Part shown: piece by piece, positions 36,501 through 46,111 of the stretch | Numbering within the stretch: position 1 is the first letter of the stretch | Layout: every line of letters starts with the position of its first letter | NCBI RefSeq assembly: GCF_002127325.2 | Contig: NC_035433.2 | Location: 82,898,079-82,962,078 of the forward strand | Length of the DNA: 64,000 nt | From: Helianthus annuus | Lineage: Eukaryota > Streptophyta > Magnoliopsida > Asterales > Asteraceae | Direction: 5' to 3' | The notes under the pieces: model-generated | Seen by the model: the letters and a program-made list of their open reading frames with translations, nothing else | Database searches by the model: none | What the model was told of the DNA's origin: nothing | Position numbers and translations under genes: made by a program

Positions 36501-38980
36501 CAACCGGTACTAGCAATCAGAAAATAAAAGATGAGATCAAAGAATACTATGATTGTAGATACATATCAGCCTGTGAAGCTTCTTGGAGAATTTTCACAAA
36601 CGAAGTTCATTATGGATTTCCTTCTGTAATGAGGCTACCTTTTCACTTACCTGGTCAACACAATGTAGTATACGGTGAAGATGATGATATTGAAGATGTG
36701 TTGAACAAACCATCTGTTGCTTCATCTATTTTTTTGCAATGGATGCATTTAAATGAACATGATGAAGAAGCACGTAAACTGACTTATGTGGAGTTCCCAT
36801 CAAAGTATGTTTGGAACTTAAAAGATAGATGCTGGCAAGTACGAAAAAGGTATAAAACTGTTTGTAGAGTTCATTCTGTTTCGATTGCTTCAGGAGAACC
36901 TTATTACTTAAGGATTCTTCTAAATAAAGTTAGAGGTCCTAAATCATTTGAAGAGATTCGAACAGTGAACGGACAAGTATTTCCGACATTTAAAGATGCA
37001 TGTTATGCGATGGGTCTTTTAGACAATGAATACGAATATGTTGAAGCCATTAAGGAAGCAAGTTTTGAAGCTCACTGTCGGTATTTAAGACCATTATTTG
37101 CGACATTGCTTTTAACAAATACGCTATCACGACCTGAATTTGTGTGGGAAAAAACTTGGCACTTACTAGGAGACGATATTCTATACAAGCGTCGCAAAGA
37201 GACACATATCCCTGGTAAGTTATTATTTTATTTTCATAGGAAGTACCTATTATATTTTTTATTTTTTATATATTTTCTTTCAACATATGTTTAATTTTAC
37301 CTTATACTATGTGTAGATCTAATGATTCCTGAACATCATTTGAAGAATCTTATTTTGGTGGAAATCGAGAATTATTTAATTTCCAATGGGTCAACCTTAA
37401 GTAGGTTTTCTATGATGCCCTTTCCAGACGATGATTCTTTACGTCAAGGAACTAATCGTCTAATCAATGAGGAATTATCGCATGACACACATGAGTTGAA
37501 AAGTGAGTTTAGTCGATTGAAAGAATCTCTAACTGAAGAGCAGTTAAACGTTTTTAACGAAATTGTCAATGCAGTGGAATGCCAAAGTGGAGGGTTGTTT
37601 TTCGTATATGGTTACGGTGGAACAGGGAAGACTTTTTTGTGGAAGACCTTGGCTTCTGCAATCAGATCTAAAGGTCAGATAGTGTTGAACGTTGCTTCAA
37701 GTGGTATTGCATCATTATTATTATCTAGAGGAAGGACAGCACATTCTAGATTTAAAATTCCCATAAACTTGACAGAAGATTCCATGTGCTTCATTAAGCC
37801 CAACGATGACGTTGCTAATCTTTTAAAAGAGGCAAAGTTGATTATATGGGATGAAGCCCCTATGGTACACAAGCATGCGTTTGAGGCACTAGATCGAACA
37901 ATGAAGGACATTCTATCGTCTTCTACGAATAACCATTCTGAGCTACCATTTGGAGGTAAAGTTATTGTGTTTGGTGGTGACTTTAGACAGATACTTCCTG
38001 TTATCCCAAACGGTACTAGACAGCAGATTGTTAATGCATCTTTGAGTTCTTCATATCTATGGTCAGAATGCAAGGTTTTAAAGTTAACAAAAAACATGAG
38101 GTTAAGAATTGGAGCTGAATCATCTAACAGGGATTCGATTCAGAAGTTTGCAAAATGGCTACTTGATATTGGTGAAGGAAACATTGGTTCAGAAAACGAT
38201 GGTGAAGCGTTTATAGAGATACCCGATGATTTAGTAATTACCGACTCAGATGATCCAATTCAAAGTTTAATTGACTTTGTTTATCCTTCTATTTTACATC
38301 AGTATAAAAATCCTGGATTCTTTTCAGAGAGAGCAATTTTAGCACCAAAGAATGAAGTAGTTCATAAGATTAATGATCGATTACTTTCATTATTTCCAGG
38401 TGAAGAAAAAGAGTATTTGAGCTCTGACAGTATATGTCAAACTGAGCAACTTCTTGATTCTTTTCAACAAGGTCTATACTCTCCTGACAATTTGAATGCT
38501 CTGAAAATATCCGGTTTACCTAACCGTAGGTTGGTTCTTAAAGTTGGTGTTCCTGTGATGCTTCTTCGAAACATTGATCAACAGAACGGATAATGTAATG
38601 GTACTAGACTTCAAGTAACCTTTCTTGGTAAAAGAGTAATTGAAGCGGAAGTAATATCCGGCGGAAATATCGGCACAAGAGTTTTTATTCCAAGGATTAG
38701 TATGGTTCCTTCAGACAAGAAGATACCTTTTCAATTTTAAAGAAGGCAATTTCCTTTAACAGTTTGTTTTGCTATGACAATTAACAAGAGTCAAGGGCAG
38801 TCGCTATCTAGAGTTGGTTTATATTTAAAAGATCCTGTTTTTACTCACGGTCAATTGTACGTCGCGTTATCAAGAGTCAAGAGCAGGGAAGGTGTTAAAA
38901 TTTTATCATTTGATTACGATGGTAAACCTACAGCGAAGACTTCTAATGTAGTGTACAAGGAGATTTTCCGTAACTTATAA
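33527..38980 (+). pseudogene. Helitron Rep/helicase (RepHel) gene with several lesions
   Basis: The start is ATG at 33527 (MSKRTYKFPSSTST), with short introns up to about 37318. The Helitron N-terminal domain is read at 34413-35896 (NSMFSFTSMGGKVD, WFGYPDFFITITCNPKW). The rolling-circle HUH motif is GLPHAH (36039-36047), and the Rep Tyr motif is YLFKYINKG (about 36440-36467). The PIF1-like helicase follows: Walker A GYGGTGKT (37610-37633), Walker B IIWDEAP, VIVFGGDFRQILPV, and a C-terminal TINKSQGQSL, LYVALSRVKSREG. Lesions: TAG at 34586; an 8-bp tandem duplication (TATGATAC, 34808-34823); a frameshift near 35375 (A run); a frameshift near 36246-36252 (A run); TAA at 38591; TAA at 38738. The enzyme would nick and unwind DNA for rolling-circle transposition; this copy cannot make it. 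Confidence 0.95.
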
Positions 38981-39636
38981 TTTAATTGTGTATTTCATTT
39001 TCATATATTCCATATTTTTATTTAAGTTATTTTGTTTTTCATAATAAAATGTCATAATTTATATCAAATGTTGATATTTTTTAATATTCTTAAACATCTC
39101 TCATATAGATATCTCATATTAATTCTATTCGGATTGGATTTATTCACTAACTTTGTCCACTTGAATGGTAATAGGGTTGTTTGGCAACAAGGTGGAATAA
39201 AGTGAAAACTACTTTATTAAGTTTCAAAAAAATTATTATATCATATGTATTTTAACAGATTTATTCATTATTTTAATATTAAAATAAAATCATTAATTGT
39301 TAATTACACTTTTTTAATTTATTGGATGGTACTATATAGCTTCGTTGCATCCAAGTATATTAAGGAAGACATATTGATTTAAAAGAATAAATATAAGGAT
39401 TTCATATTTATAGTCAACAACCTGTTATAAAGTATTTGTAATTATAAAAGATACCAACGTTTCTATATTATCAAAAATATGATATTTATGTTTATAGTTT
39501 ACCAAGGTACAAAATAAAACATGTTAACGTCTACTTTGATGTCCCAAAAAAAAGATCCAAACAAGTAATTCTAACAAAATAAAGTCATAATTTCATCTAC
39601 ACAAACACATGAAGCATTATGGTTACTTTTTAACTG
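38981..39636. other. AT-rich spacer between convergent genes
   Basis: This is the shared 3' flank of RepHel (plus) and the second B3 gene (minus). No coding signal is seen. Confidence 0.6.
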
Positions 39637-41466
39637 TTAACCTTCGTTAACAGCATCCACTTGTGATAAGATCAGGACATTTCCTTCACATAAAAACCTG
39701 AAATGCAATGTATCACCGAATCGAATGCCATTCTCCTGCATGAACATCGGCCAACCTTCGATAGCATACCTTACACCATTTCCATTCTTCTGCCGTCTAA
39801 GATTCATGTCTATGGTTTTTCCATTCATGTTCGTCACTTTTAACTCATAGACTTTATTTTTTAATCTGGCAATTCTTACAACATTTGCAGGCATTCTCTG
39901 CATAAAAAAAAAAGAATTCTTTAAGTATTAGTTATACATAATCTATTATATATAAACAAAAATTGTTTAAGTATTACTTTTATTGATGTTATGATATTTG
40001 TAACTGTCATTGAGTATTATAAATAATCATACCATGCGGTTTTCCCCCTTCATTGTGAACTCATAACTAACAGTTTTCTCAACATCATTTATCCTTGCAA
40101 CATGTTTTGGTTCGACATCCAATATCTTCAACCGGCTGCGAGTTCTTCGTCCAACTGTTGATACGTCTGCCATTTCCACTTCTGTTCCGCATATCGGCCT
40201 TTTATTGTTGTCCGGGTTACTATAGTCCGCAATCTGTTTTCCTTTGTTTTTAAGCTGTTAACACAATGAGGAACGTTAATTAGTAATATCCATCAATAAT
40301 TAAGTAAATATTTGTACATGTATGAAACGGAATACTCATTTATTGTTATGTTCAAAATAAGTACATCTTCTTTTCTTGGTTCTTGTGCCTCTTTTATGTT
40401 CATACTCTTGGTTCCTGCTGTTGAGTTATCTTTTTCACCTTCATCCATCTGTGTATCATGATTTATAAAATCCTCCAAATTTTATTGTAATGTATTTTAA
40501 TATTTATAAAGGAGTGGTTATTACCTCAGTTATTATTACCTGATCTATTGAATCATCTCCTAGACAGAAGTTCTGCTATTCAATGAAATACACAAAATAA
40601 GTACAATTTTATAAAATACTATTATACGTTAGTTCATAATACTTACGAAGTCAACGTTTTTGTAGTACGTATCCCTAGGTATTTCCAGCAAAGAGTCATC
40701 TTCACTTTCTTCTTTGTTTTTACGATCTATCTCAACTCCTCTACGATAAATTTTCAACTCAAATGTCACGCTGTCCATCTTCATCAACAGGAGTATATCA
40801 TCTTCTTCGATTGCAAGATCACGAAATAGCTTCGGACACCCTTTTGTAAGAACATAATTATCATTGATTCTTTCGGTCTCAACTTTCCAAATCTAGCCTG
40901 CTGCATAAATGTTATAATAATCGTTCACTGGCGAGTAAGAGTAACATGTTGTTACATAAACATCCGGAATCACCTGAAAAATTTAGTATCAAGTATTGTA
41001 AAACTATAATAGAGTAAATATGAACTCACACAAGTTAGTGCACTTACTATAATCTTTAAAACTCCGTAACGGTTTACTGTCACAAAAGATTCACCACATA
41101 TGTTTTCGACGAAGCAATCTATTTCAATGTTGTTGTCTTCGATTATCCTTAAGCGCAATAACGTCCTCTTTTGCAACTGAAGGTCCCTTACGACATTACT
41201 CCATCCGTCAGTGATAACGCATTCCCCACTTACACTTCTTAAAGAAACTCGCTAACTTTTTCCACTTATATGATGTATCATTATTTTTGTTCTTTGCCAA
41301 TAATTTCCATATACATTCTTAACAAAGTCAATTGGTAGCACCTGCGTTTTAAATTTTGCTGATAATGTTAGCTAATATAATGTATATAAAATGATTTGTA
41401 ACAATTGTAGCATACCAGTTTTAACGATGAAGTCTCTTCTAACAAAGCAACACATGATCTACTCAT
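39637..41466 (-). pseudogene. Second three-B3-domain protein gene (REM-like), minus strand, with nonsense codons
   Basis: Exons on the minus strand: 41466-41416, 41341-41048, 40973-40647, 40575-40540, 40448-about 40336, 40254-40033 and 39897-39637. Domain 1 (VLPIDFVKNVYG ... TDGWSNVVRDLQL ... LLRLRIIEDN) has TAG at 41254-41252. Domain 2 (VIPDVYVTT ... GCPKLFRDLAIEEDDILLLM) has TAG at 40895-40893. Domain 3 (RMPANVVRIARL ... AIEGWPMFMQENGIRFGDTL) is intact and ends at 39637. The pattern W..F...N.I..GD.L.F is the B3 signature. A Lys/Asp/Glu linker joins domains 2 and 3. The 40336 to 40254 join does not keep phase, so a donor there is uncertain or lost. A non-coding first exon may lie near 42180-42260. 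Confidence 0.75.
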
Positions 41467-42740
41467 TTTAGATACCTGTAATGTAACAACATCTTTTAGA
41501 AACATTTACTTTTGAACTTTAAGTCATGCATATATTTTGACAATGATATGAAAACTACCTGTTAAGCAATATTTAGACAAACTGATGTTATTAATATCCT
41601 TTTATGTACGATTTTGAAGATTTCAATGTATAATTGTCATATACACAATACTAAAGGAAGTATTATCTCATCATCATATTTGTTTACAACTAAACAAAAG
41701 TCTCATTTTCCTAAATAAATTTATACGGACATATTTGGTTTTTATAGCTACCTTAAACTATAACTATATTTTAGTTCATAATCAGAAAATAAAATACACA
41801 AATATATTATAATCTTATATCAATATAGGTGAAAAAATAGTATAAATCATAAACTTTATTCCATGTTCATAACTCAATCAATCTTCCAAATCAATCTATT
41901 ATCCAAGAAAATCATACTTTCATAAGAATATGAACAAAATCTATCAACCAAAACACAATATGAAGCCAGAAATCTAAATTTACAAACACATGCAATACAT
42001 ATAATCCATTTTATGTATGCATAGTATACTAAATCTCAACTCAACAAATACCTAAACACAAAATTTCACGTCTATCTAGCAATTAATCGGTCAAAACAAA
42101 CTTCCTATGTATTATTTGTAGTTCTAAAGACAATTTTCAGTTTGTAAATCAAAAAATACATTGTTTTACAGGTGATCGGAGTTATTGCCGGAAAAAGTAC
42201 CTTTACCAAAGCTTTCAACCGGCGATTTTGAGATTTCTTGAACAATGTGAAGGTTGAGAGCTCAAGTTAGGGTAAGTATAGGTTGAAATGATGGGATGAT
42301 TTTGATAGATACTATAATATTTTAACTATTTATTTGTTTATTCGAAATCTTTTATTTTACATTTACCTTTTTTTTTGTGTTCCTTTCTCCAATATTCATA
42401 ATTTTTGTTTGTATACTAATAATGAAATATAAATTATGTTCTCTTAATAAATTACATATTTTCGTCATAAACTATTGCTCGCTGTTTTTGTTTAAGTGTT
42501 TTTCTATTTTTTAGTTTGATTGTGTTATGAATTATTTTTTTGATCTTTTTCTTATAAATCACATCATTCAAATATGGATATTACATATATTATATAGCAC
42601 ATTATAATAACCAAAAACCATTGACTTGCATACCACAATTTTTTTGAATCCAAGCAAAATTAAAACTGAGAATATTATTTAAACATAAGAAAAACTTATT
42701 ATAACGAACAAACAATCCATAACTCAACTTTTCCAAAAGA
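41467..42740. other. Spacer upstream of the second B3 gene
   Basis: AT-rich. 42175-42290 is a GC-richer island which, on the minus strand, could be an untranslated first exon of the B3 gene (a CTGTAAAAC donor-like site at about 42172). Otherwise nothing is seen. Confidence 0.45.
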
Positions 42741-43155
42741 CTAATTGTTTTTTTCACCAATCGTGTTATCTTCTTCCATTGCCTCATATTCTTCTATTTT
42801 GTTGCGTTTTGATTCTGGAGGAAAATACTCTTTATAAAGTTCGCCATATAGCGTTGGGCAATCCTCCCAAAAACTTTCATGCGTCCATAAATTACAAATA
42901 ATTTTGATGTAAAAAAGGAACAATGTTGATAAAAGTAATTTAAAATTTGAATTGAAGTAAAAGACAACTATAATATATTACCAGATATTCTTTAGCATAG
43001 TTGACGTATAACCACTCAAACGGCCATGATGATAGCCCTTCATTCCATTGTTTACACACACATTTGTATTGATCAATGGATCTACCATTGAGCCTAATTA
43101 AGAATTCAAACAGTATAATATCGAAAGGAATATAAACCATTATTAAAAACTTCAA
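42741..43155 (-). pseudogene. F-box protein fragment, minus strand
   Basis: The first part (43155-42982) encodes an F-box domain: IPFDIILFEFLIRLNGRSID, then QYKCVCKQWNEGLSS, matching the pattern LP.DII..IL.RL..KSL.R.KCVCK.W. A splice donor follows (CTG/GTAATA). A second frame (42923-42741) reads ESFWEDCPTLYGELYKEYFP and ends EEDNTIGEKNN. I could not find a clear acceptor between them. F-box proteins are substrate receptors of SCF ubiquitin ligases; the usual C-terminal substrate-binding repeats are absent, so this is a captured piece. Confidence 0.65.
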
Positions 43156-43864
43156 AACCTATGTTTTGAAGATGCTATGTATATCCTTTATATAATAGAT
43201 TAAGTTGGGCCAAATGGAATAAACCAAAAAAAAACGATTTATACTTCTAAATGGTAAGTCTATTTATAAATGTCAATGTTTTACGGTTTTTATTATAATT
43301 CCAATTTAACAAAAATATTAAGTCAATCAAAATTTATCTTTTAAATAATAGATTCAGTTTTGTTCGAATTTTAGGTATATTGAACAAACATATTAAGTCA
43401 ACCAAAATTTATAGTTTATAAATGGAAATGGTATTTTATCTTTAAAAATTGATTTGTTAATTAAAGAATTTTATAATCAATAAAATCGTTAATTTACATT
43501 TGAAATCCTTCCAAAATTTATATTAAGAAATGTTAAATAAATTTTAATTCAACCGAAATTTTAATTTACACTAGAAATCGTTAATTTACATTTGAAATTT
43601 TAATTTCCATATTTATATTATTGCTAACATTATCATGGTTCAACATTTTAAAAAATTCCAATTATTTGCAATAACGTTCAACAAATATTTTCAATGATAA
43701 TATACCATTAACATTGAGATTTTTAAAAACCTTGATATGACAATTAAATTTTATAATTTTCGAAATTACTGTTAAGTTATCAATTCCAAATTTGATATCG
43801 TGATTATTATATAATACACCATAGACCATTCTTATAATCACTCATGCAAATACAATTTCATACA
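43156..43864. other. AT-rich spacer near the Helitron 3' end
   Basis: No coding signal. Short direct repeats (AAATCGTTAATTTACATTTGAAAT and similar) occur at about 43484-43510 and 43567-43592. Confidence 0.6.
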
Positions 43865-43984
43865 ATGGTTGATCTTCCTTTTGAACTAATACTTTTCCAA
43901 ATTTTAATCAAGATTGATACCAAGTTAATACATCGATTCAAGTTGGTATCTAAACAAATGCAAACGTCTCTGAGGAGGTGTTGA
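43865..43984 (+). pseudogene. Second F-box fragment, plus strand (39 codons)
   Basis: The frame reads MVDLPFELILFQILIKIDTK, then LIHRFKLVSKQM, then stops at TGA (43982). This is the F-box core (LPFELI..QIL.KI..K.L.RFK.VSK). It resembles the minus-strand F-box at 43155 but is in the opposite orientation, which suggests two separate copies or an inverted duplication. Confidence 0.6.
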
Positions 43985-44067
43985 TAATTGAGAATGGTCA
44001 ACGTACTGTCTATCAAGTTTACGATGATGACAAGTAACAGTGTCGTTCAATGCTTACCATTACTAAT

Positions 44068-44071
44068 TGAC

Positions 44072-44125
<54 letters not shown>
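44068..44125. repeat. (AT)n microsatellite
   Basis: A long run of TA/AT dinucleotides about 100 bp before the Helitron 3' end. Confidence 0.9.
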
Positions 44126-44126
<1 letters not shown>

Positions 44127-44197
44127 ACAAATGTTATAAAACGGACCATTGTAATAAATATATATAAAATATTATTATCAATCAAAATAGAGCGACT

Positions 44198-44223
44198 CGT
44201 GGGTACCACGGGTTATAACCTAG
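44198..44223 (+). other. Helitron 3' terminus: hairpin plus CTAG
   Basis: The stem CGTGG/CCACG with a GTA loop at 44198-44210 is followed after nine bases by CTAG and then by a T in the flank. This is the standard Helitron terminator that stops rolling-circle transfer. Confidence 0.92.
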
Positions 44224-44575
44224 TGACCTTATAAGCGAAATCAAATAATGACCTTATAAGCGAAATCAAAGTGTCAACTTGAACGAAACCACAAGAGCGA
44301 AACCTCTGATTTCGCTTTTACCGTATGAGCGAAATCACTCAAGTACCTTCGAGCGAAATCAGTTCACCAGCCATTTTCTATCAGTTTTAAGTTGTTTTTA
44401 GGTCAGAAAATCTCAAGGGTTTGTTATTAGACAATATTACACAATGTGTCAAAAGTTTGTCCAATTTTATCCGTGAAAACTTGAAAATCTGAGAAAAGAA
44501 GGTGTAGAAATCAGAATTTTCCAGCGAAAACGAGCTAAACGGTAAGAACTCTTCCTCCTGAGCTCTGATACCACT
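44224..44575 (-). mobile_element. Leader and primer site of the minus-strand Copia element, proximal part
   Basis: It continues the GAGCGAAATC array (about six more copies at 44232-44360). It then matches, in reverse, the leader of the plus-strand Copia element (TTAGCTCGTTTTCGCTGGAA...), and ends with GAGCTCTGATACCACT (44560-44575), the complement of the primer site AGTGGTATCAGAGCTC. Confidence 0.82.
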
Positions 44576-44650
44576 TGTAGGATCGAGAAACGACCTAACG
44601 AGTCAATCAGAAGAGTGCTCAGACTGAATCAGACTGAAGAAGTGAAGACA
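44576..44650 (-). repeat. LTR end fragment of the minus-strand Copia element
   Basis: TGTAGGATCGAGAAACGACC and the following bases match, in reverse, the 3' end of the LTR at 44702-45131 (GAGTC.ATCAGAAGAGTGCTCAGACTGAATCAGA). The match stops at about 44640-44650. Only about 70 bp of this LTR remain. Confidence 0.75.
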
Positions 44651-44701
44651 TGTATTTGTCAAAGACTCGATGGACGACTCGTCACCATCTGAGGGGGAGT
44701 C
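44651..44701 (+). other. 3' end of a Copia internal region with polypurine tract
   Basis: CACCATCTGAGGGGGAGTC is the usual Copia polypurine tract region, here directly before the TGTTGG of the LTR at 44702. It means that LTR was once a 3' LTR. Confidence 0.6.
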
Positions 44702-45131
44702 TGTTGGTGCACTACATCTGTCGACTTCGTCTTGGATCGAGTCTTAGATTGCATTGTATAGATTAGGGCACGTTATACGAGAAAATAGGAGAATGTATGT
44801 GTCTTAGATGTTGATTTCGCTCATAGGGTATTAGGTAGTGATTTCGCTTATAAGGTCATGAGCTGATTTCGCTCATGTGGACATGTGGTCCTTGGAGCGA
44901 AATCATCAACACTATATATAGTGTTCATGAGCGAAATCAGGTGAGTTGTTGTACGATTTCCATACCGAAGTGCTGCCGGTGTGAAGACTGCTTGTATTTG
45001 TGATTTTATCAATACAATCAGTAGTTAATAGTGAAATCAAGCTAAATAAAGACTGAATCAATGAATTCCGCCTCTGATTCAGTCTGAGCACTCTTCTGAT
45101 CGACTCATTCGGGTCAGGTCACGATCCTACA
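44702..45131 (+). repeat. Copia LTR (430 bp) with motif-flanked TATA box
   Basis: TGTTGGTGCAC ... GATCCTACA, followed by primer site AGTGGTATCAGAGCTC. The U3 part holds GATTTCGCTC in forward orientation at about 44814, 44848 and 44868 and in reverse at about 44897 and 44929. The last two flank the 18-bp palindrome AACACTATATATAGTGTT (44908-44925), which contains the TATA box. Confidence 0.88.
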
Positions 45132-45604
45132 AGTGGTATCAGAGCTCAGGAGGAGGAGTTCTGCAGAGATTAGCTGGAATTCATCTTGTTTTCTTACTTC
45201 TACACTTTCTTTCATCATTTCAGAGAGATTTACTGGTCGAAAATTGTTCAAAATTTCACAGATTGTGTATAATTGGACATTGATAAACCCTGGAAAGTTT
45301 GAGACCTAAATTCAAAGTAAAATGGTTATGTAGACGTAACATTCCTACAGTTAGTTTTGTGTGTGTTTTTACAAGTGGTATTGTTTCACGATCCTACAAG
45401 TGGTATCAGAGCTCAGGAGGAAGAGTTCTTACCGTTTAGCTCGTTTTCGCTGGAATATTCTGATTTCTACACCTTCTTTCTTCATGAGAACGAGTTTTAT
45501 TGGTCAAAATTGGATCAAAATTTCACAGATTAGAGGAAATTGGACATAGACAAATCCCTGAAAGTTTGATACTGAAATACAGACTAAAAATGGACAAAAT
45601 TATG

Positions 45605-46065
45605 GCCCGAGTTGATTTCGCTTATACGAACATTCTGTGATTTCGCTCATAGATCACTCTAATTTCGCTCCAATGGAAAAGTTCAAGGGTGATTTCGTTC
45701 TTAGGACATCATTCTTGGGATTTCGCTCCAAAGGTCCTTCTGATTTCGCTCCAGTGTCACATCAATCAGTGATTTCGCTCATGTGTCAGGCTAATTTCGC
45801 TCTAGTGTCAAGTTTTTAAGTAATTTCGCTCCAGAGTACTGATCTGATTTCGCTCCAGTGAACAATATCAGTGTTTTCGTCTTTGTGAACACTATGATTT
45901 CGCTCATATGTCACTGATGTATCAGATTTCGCTTTTGTGTGCAATCTGGTGATTTCGCTTTTGTGGTTTATTGGGATTTTGCTCATAAGAACAATTCTGA
46001 TTCCGCTTAAGGATTAACAAGTAATTTCGCTCCAAAGAGTTTTCTACTTGAAAACTCTAATTTCG
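45605..46065 (+). repeat. GATTTCGCTC array in the Copia leader
   Basis: About 18 copies of TGATTTCGCTC or close variants (AATTTCGCTCC, GATTTCGCTTT) lie in about 460 bp, at an irregular spacing of 15-35 bp with unrelated linkers often ending in GTGTC or GTGAAC. The motif is kept while linkers differ, so this is not a simple tandem satellite. Confidence 0.92.
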
Positions 46066-46111
46066 CTTGACAGGTTGTTTTGAGAGAAAACGTGTCGGGA
46101 TTGTTAGAAAA

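Larger units (their letters stand above)
22736..44223 (+). mobile_element. Full-length Helitron (21.5 kb) carrying Rep/helicase, RPA, B3 and F-box genes
   Basis: The 5' end is TCTATTATATATAATAAATG, a plant Helitron 5' terminus. The 3' end is a hairpin (CGTGG-GTA-CCACG, 44198-44210), nine bases, then CTAG (44220-44223). It sits between A (22735) and T (44224), with no target duplication, as expected for Helitrons. Across the junction the flanks join into one continuous GAGCGAAATC-motif leader. The Rep/helicase gene is in the same orientation. At 21.5 kb it is longer than most autonomous plant Helitrons, in part because a 1.56-kb MULE inserted at 30093-31648. All its multi-exon genes carry stops or frameshifts. 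Confidence 0.93.

Noticed and set aside
37322..38980. Host PIF1 DNA helicase gene
   Set aside because: It is continuous with the Rep part through short introns and lies inside the Helitron; host PIF1 genes lack the Rep domain.
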